Source: Candidatus Naiadarchaeum limnaeum (GTDB lineage Archaea; Undinarchaeota; Undinarchaeia; Undinarchaeales; Naiadarchaeaceae). Taken from it: a stretch of 17,017 nt of DNA. Shown piece by piece: positions 5,849 through 13,130 of the stretch (position 1 is its first letter; the number at the start of each line of letters is the position of its first letter). The notes under the pieces were generated by a model. The model was given only the letters and a program-made list of their open reading frames with translations. It searched no databases and was not told the DNA's origin. The translations under genes were made by a program, and so were the position numbers. Location of the stretch: positions 1-17,017 of the forward strand of contig DVAB01000036.1 in assembly GCA_014189685.1 (NCBI GenBank), given 5' to 3'.

Positions 5849-8399
5849 TTTCTGGAGTTTCGCCCAAGAATTTTTCTGTAACCTCGATTCGTCTCAGCTT
5901 TCCAATTTTTGTTGTTCTCACCAACCCTCTATTTTCAAGAGAAACAATCCATCTAAACAGCGTTGTTGGCGGCATTCCTGTATGATGAAAGATGCGTGCC
6001 ATTGTTGACTTTCCGCCGTGCAAGATTAAAACTTCCATGACTTCTTTTTCCCTATAATGGAGAGCAGAAAGAATTGATGCCATATGCGCATTAACCGAAA
6101 GTGGCTGCGCTGCATAGGAGTTTGCCAATGTTGGGAATGCAGGCTGCGGAGCAGGAATTTTTACTTCAACTTGTTTAACTTCTTCATCTTTCACAACTTT
6201 TGTTTTTAGCTCATCAGGGACAATCTTTTCATAAACTATTTTTGGCCTTACAATTATCCTTGGGCGGATAACAACTGGCCTTTCAATTTTAACTTTTGGA
6301 GCAGGTGTTGTTTGCACTTGTATATCATTTAAAATTCTTTGTATGAAATCTGGTTTATATTTTTCAACAGAGCCTGAAATTTTCGGCATTCTAAATGATT
6401 TTATTTTTTCTAAAAAATTAAATTTCGGCTTTTCAATGGTTGGAGTGCTTATTTTTGGAAGTTTAAGTTTCCCTGTATGCAATGTGTATCCAACTAATCC
6501 TGCAAATAAAATTGCTCCGAATGCTGCGATTACATACGGATTCTTAGCTTGATTTAATATTGCAAAGCCTGTTGATGCTTGCTTCTGTGTTGTTGTTTCT
6601 GGAACAGTTGTAACAGAAGCTATCTCAGTTTCAGCAGGAATTAAGTCTGTTGGAGCAGGAAGTGTAGCAGTTTGAACTTTCTCTTTCGCCCCTATTGCAA
6701 AGAACGAAAAGCTTTGCGCTGGGGCAGAATAGTGATACTTATCCTCTACTGAACCAACCTTTCTTGTATTCAATTTTTTCCATTCTCCGTCCTCATAGTG
6801 CAAAAGAACAATATCCATTCCAGCTGCATTTTTTCCTAGCCAGGATGAGTTTGCCAAGAATTCAATTTCAGCATTCTGAATAGAATCGCTCTTGAAATTT
6901 ATTGGATCAACGCTTATGTATGTAAATACTGCGCCAGCATCAGAAACCGTGCCCGGTTTTGTGAAGTATCTTGTAACTCTTATCGCGCCGTTTGAAATTT
7001 TTTCTTTTGCAGAAACTGAAGTTGTGAAAATATAGTGCTTGTCCCAAAGCTGGAAAACTGCTTTTTTTAAATCTCCTGGGTCCACATTACCAATTATTAC
7101 AGTTTCCTGCGGCAAGAGAATTCCTCCTCCCCCTCCGCCGCCTCCCCCTCCGCCCCCAGTTTCTCCAGGCGGTGGTGGAGGTGGAGCAACATTTGTTTGG
7201 GCAGTATCATTTGTCCAGCTTCCAATATTTGTAACATTATCCACTGGCCGCACTTGAATTTCATAAATTGTGCTCGGGCTTAAACCAGAGATTGTTGTCA
7301 AATTAGTTGGAGCAGTAACATTTTCCCTGAAAGTTCCATTCAGCCAAACCTCTGTATGATTGAAATCAGAATCAGAAGGATTTGTCCATGCCCAAGTTAT
7401 TGAAGAGGAAGTTGTTGTAGTTTCGTTTAAATTTGTTATATTTGAAGGTGGGGTATAAGTAGTTTCAAAAGACCCAAGGGTTGCAACAGCAGGAGTGCCA
7501 TACATTGTAAATTCAGTATCTGTGCTCTCAACGACTAAATCAACATACTTCAATTGGGCTGTTGGCCACCAATAGTGCGATATTCCCACTAACGAAGTTT
7601 GGGGCGTGGTAAAGTCAAAATTTGTTACAAATTGGTTTCCGTCAATTGAAGCATTGAACTTATCCGTGTTTGCGTTGTGCCTCAGAGTCACGCCGTACCA
7701 TATGTCCGCATTGTACGCTCCATATGTTATAGTCGAACCATTTCCCGTTGTTATTATATTTCCCACATCATCAAATTGTACTCCCCCGCCGCTATCCCAA
7801 GTGCTGCCTCGCTGTGTTATATATTTGTGTGTGCCAGTCGCTTGGCTTGAGCGATAAACCAATCCAGAAATCAAAAGCCCAGAGCTGCTTACATTTGGTA
7901 TGTATGGCTCATTGCCAACTTCTGGCTGCGCTGCAATAAAGAGCAGAGAAGTATTTCCTGTAAAAACAACACCTGTTTCATTCTGCTCAAAATTCTGCGT
8001 CCAGTCAGAAGTCCTATCATCATAGTCATCTGCATAAGTGAAAATTGTTGAGTTTGTATAGTTGGCATTTGGGTTTTTGCAATAAATTGAGTAAGAATAG
8101 TCGCTGTTAGTGGTGTTTAAGCGGATTATTATTCGGTCTCCGACTATTAGCCATTGGAACGGAACTTGCGTTGCATTGTCCTTTACAACCCTCAAGTCCT
8201 TTTTATCAGCAAAAGAGCAGGAAACATTGCTAACCTTAATAGGTATAGGCTCGTTCGTATGCGTTCCATTATTGTGTGTAATATTTATCGTATAAGAATT
8301 CTGCCAATTACTATCCCACCATGCGCTAACTGAAAAAATGTTTAGCAAAAAGATTACAAGAATTATTGCTAGTACAATTTTTAGCCCCTTTGGAGCCAT
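5835..8399 (-). CDS. Surface-exposed transmembrane protein with cytoplasmic winged-helix domain (putative one-component regulator)
   Basis: Order of parts: signal peptide (about 1-26, cleavage likely after SVSA); DUF2341-like module beginning WWDSNWQNSYTINI (about 27-115); a jelly-roll/concanavalin-like region (about 125-310) with GVTLRHNANTDKFNASIDG; a fibronectin type III-like domain (about 317-402); a Pro6/Gly12 hinge (406-426); a PGF-pre-PGF-like domain (about 432-572) with SWLGKN, VLLHYEDGEWKKLNT and FSFFAIG; a Thr/Pro stalk; one membrane helix (about 620-640); a basic proline-rich linker; and a C-terminal winged helix (about 773-846: MARIFHHTGMPPTTLFRWIV, then LENRGLVRTTKIGKLRRIEVT). 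Many N-glycosylation sequons precede the helix and none matter after it, matching type I topology with the DNA-binding domain inside. Function as a sensor-regulator is inferred from architecture. Unlike most genes here it has a 5' leader with an SD-like GAGGGG. Confidence 0.85.
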   Translation of the reverse strand: MAPKGLKIVLAIILVIFLLNIFSVSAWWDSNWQNSYTINITHNNGTHTNEPIPIKVSNVSCSFADKKDLRVVKDNATQVPFQWLIVGDRIIIRLNTTNSDYSYSIYCKNPNANYTNSTIFTYADDYDDRTSDWTQNFEQNETGVVFTGNTSLLFIAAQPEVGNEPYIPNVSSSGLLISGLVYRSSQATGTHKYITQRGSTWDSGGGVQFDDVGNIITTGNGSTITYGAYNADIWYGVTLRHNANTDKFNASIDGNQFVTNFDFTTPQTSLVGISHYWWPTAQLKYVDLVVESTDTEFTMYGTPAVATLGSFETTYTPPSNITNLNETTTTSSSITWAWTNPSDSDFNHTEVWLNGTFRENVTAPTNLTTISGLSPSTIYEIQVRPVDNVTNIGSWTNDTAQTNVAPPPPPPGETGGGGGGGGGGGGILLPQETVIIGNVDPGDLKKAVFQLWDKHYIFTTSVSAKEKISNGAIRVTRYFTKPGTVSDAGAVFTYISVDPINFKSDSIQNAEIEFLANSSWLGKNAAGMDIVLLHYEDGEWKKLNTRKVGSVEDKYHYSAPAQSFSFFAIGAKEKVQTATLPAPTDLIPAETEIASVTTVPETTTQKQASTGFAILNQAKNPYVIAAFGAILFAGLVGYTLHTGKLKLPKISTPTIEKPKFNFLEKIKSFRMPKISGSVEKYKPDFIQRILNDIQVQTTPAPKVKIERPVVIRPRIIVRPKIVYEKIVPDELKTKVVKDEEVKQVEVKIPAPQPAFPTLANSYAAQPLSVNAHMASILSALHYREKEVMEVLILHGGKSTMARIFHHTGMPPTTLFRWIVSLENRGLVRTTKIGKLRRIEVTEKFLGETPETKPM
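7122..7184 (-). repeat. GC-rich Pro/Gly hinge with 15-bp tandem duplication
   Basis: Encodes six Pro, GET, then twelve Gly. Units 7126-7140 and 7141-7155 match at 14 of 15 bases, an in-frame five-codon duplication. The coding strand carries three runs of five G and several GG runs, an outlier in this AT-rich sequence. Confidence 0.75.
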
Positions 8400-8424
8400 C
8401 TTCCCCTCAACCCTCTCCCTATTG

Positions 8425-8438
8425 GCCTAAAAGTAGGC
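8425..8438. promoter_or_regulatory. 14-bp dyad (GCCTA-N4-TAGGC), candidate operator
   Basis: Perfect five-base inverted repeat with a four-base spacer, lying between the TATA box and the predicted start site of the winged-helix gene. A protein bound there would block polymerase loading. Autoregulation is inference from position. Confidence 0.35.
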
Positions 8439-8445
8439 TGAACTC

Positions 8446-8455
8446 TATTTAAATA
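8446..8455 (-). promoter_or_regulatory. TATA box for the transmembrane winged-helix gene
   Basis: TATTTAAATA, also palindromic. The expected start site is about 8424, leaving a leader of about 25 nt before the ATG at 8399 that contains an SD-like GAGGGG. No gene on the plus strand lies at a matching distance. Confidence 0.55.
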
Positions 8456-8498
8456 TTTCCATTTTTCTTAAAAAGCTTCCTGAAAAGTAAATTCTGGC

Positions 8499-8504
8499 AA
8501 AAAA
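8499..8504 (-). terminator. T-run after the propeller-protein gene
   Basis: On the minus strand six T residues follow the stop by about 17 bases, just after an imperfect AAGG/CCTT inverted repeat; a second T-rich run lies at about 8466-8474. Archaeal termination often needs only such T-runs. Confidence 0.3.
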
Positions 8505-8520
8505 GGCAATTGGTACCTTT

Positions 8521-11500
8521 TTAATAGCTACACCTACTGGTATAAGCTAAATCAGTTGCCCACCCATTAGCAGTTCCATTGCAGGCAAAAGTCCTTGCCT
8601 CGATTTCATATGTTTGCAGGACAAGCCCTGAGAAGTTATAGGATGTGGATGTTGTATTTACCTTAAATGTGTTGTTCACAGAAACCTCAACTTTGCAGAA
8701 ATCAACATGGGTTGGATTTGTCCAATTCCAAAGAATCCAATTGTCTCCAGTCACAGTTTCTCGCAGGTCTGTAACAGGGCCTAAATTATCGCCTGCACCA
8801 CCCCCGCCACCCTCACCACTTACATTTATGAAAACCCATCTGAATTTGCCGACAAATGTATTGCCCCCCATATCATTTGCAAAAACCCTGAAGGTATAGT
8901 TTGTATCATTTGAAAGTCCTGTCTGGTTTCTGTACCAGTTTGTGTTAGTTAGTCCCTGAGTCATGGAATAATTAGTCAATTCGTTCCATTCAAGAGTTGA
9001 TGAGCTTCCAGCAGCGCTCAGGGTTACATTAATAAAAGCCCACAACTGGTTTACTGTTTCATTATTTGGAGTTGGAGTTACATAGGTTATTGTTAGATTT
9101 CCTTGTGAAACGCTACTAGCTTCTGTAACAAAGTTATTGTTCTCAAGAACTTCAGCATATCTTCCTGCCCCATCAACTACTGCATATAAGCGTCCAGTTC
9201 CTGTTTGAGTAGGGGTCCAGTTTAGAGTGTAGAGTTTTGAGGCTCTGAAGGCATCATTAATGTCTATTACTTGCGAATCAATGTATTTGCTTGAAACTTG
9301 GCCATTGTTAAGTATTGTAACCTGTCCAGTTGTGCCATTTGCCACCAATATATCAATATCTCCATCCATGTCAAAATCTGCAAAATCAAAGTCCTGGGCA
9401 TTGGAAGAGCCAATGAATGTAGAGCCCCAGTTTGAAATATTTGATGGATTTGTGTTGTTCAATAATCTTGGGTTTGCAATATCAGTTAACATGTCCAAAT
9501 CCCCATCAGAATCAAAGTCAGCGATTATTGAGCCTAAATTGACATGCTGTGAGCCTCCATAGCCATAGCCTGTTACTGAGGATGGCCAAGTGGTTAAGTT
9601 CAGAGTGTACCTTGGATTATGAAGCGCAGTTACATTTGATACAAATTCAGCATCAAACACAACTATTTCATAATCCCCATCACCTTCAAAGTCACCAACT
9701 TCAACATCATCAGCCACTCCAACGCTCACTCTTGAATAGCTTGGCCAACTTGATATTGTTGTTCCTATATTTTCCATAATGCTTACATTCTGTGTTGCTG
9801 CAACAACAATATCATTATCTCCATCATTATCAAAATCAGCAATCGCATGCCTTCCGCAGGCACTAGAGGCGTTATACCAGTCCCATTTACTAAAGTTAAT
9901 GTTTCCATTGTTATCGAACACTGAAATTATACACGCAACTGGCTGTGCAATAACAATCTCAGCATCTCCATCACCATCCATATCAGCAAACCTTATTTTA
10001 GGGCGGTCATCATCCAGAGTTCTGTTATAAGTTGCCCACTGCGAGATGTTTAAGTTATTTCCAGGATTTTCAAAAAGTATGAGCTCCGTGGACAAATGGC
10101 CTACAATATCATTATCCCCATCATTATCAAAATCAGCTGCGGTTAAGCTATATATAGTGTTTGCACTGTTGCTCAATGTTCTATTAAAAGCTGTCCATGT
10201 GCTTATGTTTATGTTATTTCCTGGGTTTCTCCATGTTGTGATCATTGTGTCCCCAGAGAAGATTCCTGTTTTTCCACTTGTTACAACATCGCTGTCATTG
10301 TCTCCATCCAAATCAACTGGAATTGCTGCATTGGTTATGTATCCGGCAGCAGCGCGATTCTGTGTATATTGTCCTATATCAGGCCCTCCAGGTGTTACAT
10401 TATAAAGTGTAGTGTTGACAGCCCAGTTTCCGCTCAGAGTTGTGACATTTGCTGCAACGTAATCTGTTTGCAAGCTTACAACAAAGACTGTTGAGTTCGC
10501 TGCCAATCTTAAAATTCCGCCTGAACTTATAAAATCACTTATGTTTTGAGTTGTGTTCAAAATAGCCACTACTTCAATATCTACAGGATCAGGACAAGCC
10601 TGATATATTCTGCTCCAAGTGTTTGAGCTAAAGTTGTAGAGTGAGACTTGTATGTTGTCTACATCAATAGAGCATGCAGTATATTCTCCGAATCCCTCCC
10701 AAACAACTCTTATACTCTTTATTGCAGATTTTGAAGCAGATAGCGTTACATTAAAATCAAAAACATGGCCAGTATCATTAGCAGTTGTATTTGCATTTAC
10801 TTTTGCGCGCAAATTATCTGAAAAAGATACATTTGCATAGCTATTGTTTGTTGCGTTCGGCCCTGTCCCAAATTCAAATGTGCCGCCTGCCTCATAAGTG
10901 TAATTTGCCTTATGAGTTGTGCTTGGCGTTGATATTCCGCTATAGGTATATGTGTTTAAAGTAGCGTTGCCAGTTCTTATTATATCTACAGAAACATTTA
11001 TTGTGTTCTGCTGGTTTGTTGTTATGCTTGAGTTTGTGAGGTTCATTGCAACTATATCTGGCGGATTTAATGCTCTGAAATTGGAAGTTACATTGATGGC
11101 AACATAATCGGTATAAGTTGTTCTTGTATCCCCAACTGCGGCATCCATAGAAGTGTTTACTCCAATTCTAAGAAAATTATTAGAACTTACAAAATTGCTA
11201 ATATTCTGCTTTGTGTCAAGCACTCCAGTGAGTGTTACATCTCCAGAAAGAGGGCATGCTCCAGCAAATTTATGCCAAGAATTTGAGCTAAAGTTGTAGA
11301 AGTACGCGTTTAGTGCCTCTGACCCTCCAGGAAGATTTGAACAATCAGCTCCTGTTGCGCCTTCCCACACAACTCTTATGCTACTAATTCCTGATTTTGG
11401 CTCTTCTAGTTTAAAATCAAAAATATGCCCTGATTCATTATTGAGAGGCTCCTCGTTGGAAGTTGTTGCTGTTGCTTTTACATTGTCAGAAGCAGTAACA

Positions 11501-11715
11501 TTTGTATAATTGTTTGCTGATGCTTGTGGCCCTGTTCCAAACTCAAAAGTCCCAACACCTCTTACAGAATAGTTTGCTTTGTGAGTTGTGCTCACATTTT
11601 TTATGTCTGTGTAATTATAAGTTCGCATGTATGCAAAAGTATGCGGCATTATTAAAAATAAAGAAATTAGAATAACTGCGCCTACAAAGAGAATTTTTTC
11701 TCTATTATTGAGCAT
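8521..11715 (-). CDS. Large secreted surface protein with seven FG-GAP/VCBS repeats (beta-propeller) and fibronectin-like C-terminus
   Basis: A signal peptide (about 1-28, ending PHTFA) is followed by two copies of a roughly 180-residue domain (about 32-212 and 255-425). Each has STTHKANY, FEFGTGP, FDF, IRVVWEG, a cysteine pair, YNFSSN and DYVA. Seven calcium-loop motifs of the D-x-D-x-DGD/NDGD type follow at about residues 467, 527, 577, 626, 674, 732 and 779, spaced 47-60 residues, matching one seven-bladed integrin-alpha-like propeller. Then come a CARDB-like segment (about 808-866), an Ig-like domain (about 872-966), a GEGGGGGAG hinge and a fibronectin III-like domain to the end. I counted about fifty NxS/T sequons. 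No C-terminal anchor or sorting signal is visible, so it is secreted or held by partners. Adhesion or glycan binding is plausible but unproven. A TATA-like element 26 nt from the ATG suggests a leaderless message. Confidence 0.88.
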   Translation of the reverse strand: MLNNREKILFVGAVILISLFLIMPHTFAYMRTYNYTDIKNVSTTHKANYSVRGVGTFEFGTGPQASANNYTNVTASDNVKATATTSNEEPLNNESGHIFDFKLEEPKSGISSIRVVWEGATGADCSNLPGGSEALNAYFYNFSSNSWHKFAGACPLSGDVTLTGVLDTKQNISNFVSSNNFLRIGVNTSMDAAVGDTRTTYTDYVAINVTSNFRALNPPDIVAMNLTNSSITTNQQNTINVSVDIIRTGNATLNTYTYSGISTPSTTHKANYTYEAGGTFEFGTGPNATNNSYANVSFSDNLRAKVNANTTANDTGHVFDFNVTLSASKSAIKSIRVVWEGFGEYTACSIDVDNIQVSLYNFSSNTWSRIYQACPDPVDIEVVAILNTTQNISDFISSGGILRLAANSTVFVVSLQTDYVAANVTTLSGNWAVNTTLYNVTPGGPDIGQYTQNRAAAGYITNAAIPVDLDGDNDSDVVTSGKTGIFSGDTMITTWRNPGNNINISTWTAFNRTLSNSANTIYSLTAADFDNDGDNDIVGHLSTELILFENPGNNLNISQWATYNRTLDDDRPKIRFADMDGDGDAEIVIAQPVACIISVFDNNGNINFSKWDWYNASSACGRHAIADFDNDGDNDIVVAATQNVSIMENIGTTISSWPSYSRVSVGVADDVEVGDFEGDGDYEIVVFDAEFVSNVTALHNPRYTLNLTTWPSSVTGYGYGGSQHVNLGSIIADFDSDGDLDMLTDIANPRLLNNTNPSNISNWGSTFIGSSNAQDFDFADFDMDGDIDILVANGTTGQVTILNNGQVSSKYIDSQVIDINDAFRASKLYTLNWTPTQTGTGRLYAVVDGAGRYAEVLENNNFVTEASSVSQGNLTITYVTPTPNNETVNQLWAFINVTLSAAGSSSTLEWNELTNYSMTQGLTNTNWYRNQTGLSNDTNYTFRVFANDMGGNTFVGKFRWVFINVSGEGGGGGAGDNLGPVTDLRETVTGDNWILWNWTNPTHVDFCKVEVSVNNTFKVNTTSTSYNFSGLVLQTYEIEARTFACNGTANGWATDLAYTSRCSY
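9301..10398 (-). repeat. Seven FG-GAP/VCBS repeats
   Basis: Encodes about residues 440-805. Seven Asp-rich calcium-loop motifs, mostly AD(F/M)DxDGDxD(I/L)V, at 47-60 residue intervals. Near-identical DNA (for example 20 bases shared at 9821-9840 and 10118-10137) shows the repeat at nucleotide level too. Confidence 0.85.
10441..10953 (-). repeat. Duplicated N-terminal domain, copy 2, of the propeller protein
   Basis: Encodes about residues 255-425, diverged in loops but keeping the core strands and the two cysteines of copy 1; an ancient internal duplication. Confidence 0.8.
11080..11622 (-). repeat. Duplicated N-terminal domain, copy 1, of the propeller protein
   Basis: Encodes about residues 32-212. 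Aligns with copy 2 through HKANY, FEFGTGP, FDF, IRVVWEG, the Cys pair, YNFSSN and DYVA. A 19-base identical stretch (11282-11300) recurs 660 bases away in copy 2 at 10622-10640. Confidence 0.8.
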
Positions 11716-11736
11716 GCTAGAAAGTAAGAATGTAGG

Positions 11737-11744
11737 ATATTTAA
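11737..11744 (-). promoter_or_regulatory. TATA-like element for the propeller-protein gene
   Basis: Minus-strand TTAAATAT centred about 26 nt from the ATG at 11715; fits a leaderless message. Confidence 0.4.
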
Positions 11745-11760
11745 CAATTTCTAACTAACT

Positions 11761-12243
11761 TTAGAACAGCACAAAACTTGTTATAAATCCAACTACCCCA
11801 AAAATCGCATAAGCTTCTAGGAGTAGCTTTCCAAACTTTCCTATATCTCTAAGTATGCGCCTATCTTTGTATACTGCATAAATAATTTCAGCTGCTGCTA
11901 GTGCAACTAAAATGTAAAAGGCTACCCAAGCAGCAGTAAGATTTCCTACGCCAGCGCTTGCAGTTTCGCTTGCAATTCCAAGAGTTCCATAGCGCGCAGC
12001 AATTCTTCCACTTATCTCAGCGCCTGTTATTATTCCGCCTTCGCTTGCGATTGCAACTCCGGCAGCGCGGCCAAAAAGCTTTGAAACATAGCAGATTCCA
12101 AGCTCCCTGAAAAAGACAGTAACCCTTTGAAAGCTCATTTCTCTGAAAAACACAATCGCACGCTGTTTAAAAAGAAGCCAATGGGTAAACATCCCAATAC
12201 CAGCGACCACTCCAGTTATGTCTATCAGCTGAAGCGCATCCAT
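11761..12243 (-). CDS. Small membrane protein of unknown function
   Basis: 160 residues, not recognised. Hydrophobic segments at about 9-25, 104-124 and 141-160 suggest two or three membrane helices; the region between (about 55-100) is rich in Gly, Ala and Ser. Residues 27-50 are two back-to-back 12-residue units, QRAIVFFREMSF and QRVTVFFRELGI, with seven identical positions: an amphipathic basic/aromatic helix-like repeat. The ATG at 12243 is 26-27 nt from a TATA box shared with the divergent cutA gene. It ends 45 bases upstream of the propeller-protein ATG, which has its own TATA element, so co-transcription is possible but not required. Position next to surface-protein genes gives no firm role. 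Confidence 0.7.
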   Translation of the reverse strand: MDALQLIDITGVVAGIGMFTHWLLFKQRAIVFFREMSFQRVTVFFRELGICYVSKLFGRAAGVAIASEGGIITGAEISGRIAARYGTLGIASETASAGVGNLTAAWVAFYILVALAAAEIIYAVYKDRRILRDIGKFGKLLLEAYAIFGVVGFITSFVLF

Positions 12244-12265
12244 AATTCATATTAGTTCCACAGGG

Positions 12266-12273
12266 TTTATAAG
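12266..12273. promoter_or_regulatory. Shared TATA box between cutA and the 160-residue membrane protein gene
   Basis: TTTATAAG, with palindromic core TTATAA centred at 12269.5. The cutA ATG is 27.5 nt to the right and the minus-strand ATG 26.5 nt to the left; one box can explain both leaderless starts. Confidence 0.6.
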
Positions 12274-12296
12274 TTTTAAACTTTTAACTATATGCC

Positions 12297-12620
12297 ATGC
12301 TACTAATCTATGTTCCCTGCAAAAATGAGGATGAGGCAAAAAAGATAGGCAGCATTCTTGTTGAAGAAAGGCTTGTCTGCTGCGCAAATATAATTCCGAA
12401 AATGGATTCCCTCTATATTGAAAATGAAAAAGTTAAAGAGACAGGCGAAGCTCTTTTGCTGATGAAAACCATTGCTAATTATGAAATAGTAAGGAAAAGA
12501 GTAGAAGAATTGCATTCCTATGAAGTGCCTGCAATTGCAGCCTTTGATTTGGCAGAAATAAACCACTCCTATAATGAGTGGGCAATCTCGGTTCAGAAAA
12601 AGAAAGGGGTCTACCCGTAG
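12297..12620 (+). CDS. cutA: CutA-family protein (periplasmic/cytosolic divalent cation tolerance homologue)
   Basis: Small ferredoxin-like-fold protein that forms very stable trimers; linked to copper tolerance in bacteria, with the archaeal role unsettled. Family landmarks are LLIYVPCKNEDEAKKIGSIL, LVCCANIIPKMDSLY, EALLLMKT, LHSYEVPAIAAFDL and YNEWA. Length 107 is standard. The usual SxYxWxGK segment reads SLYIENEK, so the conserved Trp is absent. The start is the ATG 27-28 nt from the TATA box at 12266-12273; an ATG at 12292 is out of frame. The gene is monocistronic: its stop overlaps the convergent neighbour by 10 bases. Confidence 0.92.
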   Translation: MLLIYVPCKNEDEAKKIGSILVEERLVCCANIIPKMDSLYIENEKVKETGEALLLMKTIANYEIVRKRVEELHSYEVPAIAAFDLAEINHSYNEWAISVQKKKGVYP

Positions 12621-13006
12621 AGTTTTTTGTATTTCTCCTTATCCATGCTCTCTAGCTTTTTTGAAAGAGAATAAACAAGGGCTGCTTTTATGTCCTTTTC
12701 CTTTGAACCCTTTAAATTCTCCTTCATATAAAGAAATGTGTCATAAATAGATTCAACAACATCGCGCTCCATTCCCTCTAATTCAAGAATCCATTCCTCC
12801 AAATCTAAATCAGATTCAACGTATTCCATTTCTCCTAGAACACCTGGCAAAATTGTCGGCGCCCAAATGTGCGCATCTGTGTATCCGTTAGCTTTCAAAG
12901 CCTCAACAGTGTTCTTTAGGCAAAATTCGCCAAACTCGTGCTCATTTTTCTTTAATTTCTGCAAGATATTTTTAATATGTTTAGGAATTTTTTTCTCTTT
13001 GAACAT
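12611..13006 (-). CDS. Acidic hypothetical protein, about 131 residues
   Basis: Not recognised. It has a basic N-terminus (MFKEKKIPKHIKNILQKLKK), a conserved-looking middle with AHIWAPTILPGVLGEMEYVE, an acidic stretch of mixed Glu/Asp/Leu, and a helical Lys/Glu-rich tail ending KKLYG. No membrane segment or signal peptide, so it is probably cytosolic and mostly helical. A TTG at 13012 would add two codons and lies four bases from a GAGAGG SD-like run; I prefer the ATG at 13006, about 25 nt from an A/T-rich TATA-like stretch at 13025-13034. Converges on cutA with a 10-base overlap. Upstream sequence holds a hairpin separating it from elp3. Confidence 0.75.
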   Translation of the reverse strand: MFKEKKIPKHIKNILQKLKKNEHEFGEFCLKNTVEALKANGYTDAHIWAPTILPGVLGEMEYVESDLDLEEWILELEGMERDVVESIYDTFLYMKENLKGSKEKDIKAALVYSLSKKLESMDKEKYKKLYG

Positions 13007-13038
13007 TTTCAAATTGCCTCTCAGATTTTTTATTTGAA

Positions 13039-13065
13039 AATCAAGCGACGTTAGTCGCGCTGATT
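13039..13065 (-). terminator. Hairpin between elp3 and the downstream hypothetical gene
   Basis: Two five-base-pair stems (AATCA/TGATT and GCGAC/GTCGC) separated by a small asymmetric internal loop and capped by four bases. On the minus strand it is followed by TTTT only weakly. It may mark the end of the elp3 transcript or form a 5' structure for the next gene, since a TATA-like element at about 13091-13104 could start transcription above it. Confidence 0.35.
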
Positions 13066-13130
13066 AGCATCACAATAAAAATGTTGTAAATATGATATAA
13101 ATAGATTTGTATCGTCTAAAACGAGAATTT

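Noticed and set aside
7039-7257. Plus-strand proline-rich frame
   Set aside because: Antisense image of the poly-Gly hinge.
8400-8520. Possible lost C-terminal anchor of the propeller protein through a frameshift
   Set aside because: Sequence after the stop is AT-rich with stops and a T-run; no hydrophobic helix appears in other frames.
9821-10137. Short direct DNA repeats resembling a CRISPR array
   Set aside because: Spacing is irregular and the repeats encode VCBS calcium loops in frame.
9260-10405. Several plus-strand frames opposite the propeller repeats, with recurring SLSPSLSKSA
   Set aside because: They repeat only because the opposite strand encodes the Asp-rich VCBS motifs.
12303-12566. 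Minus-strand frame opposite cutA
   Set aside because: cutA is recognisable along its full length; the antisense frame has no features.
13060-13130. Possible tRNA or small RNA gene in the spacer
   Set aside because: AT-rich without cloverleaf stems; only the separate hairpin is supported.
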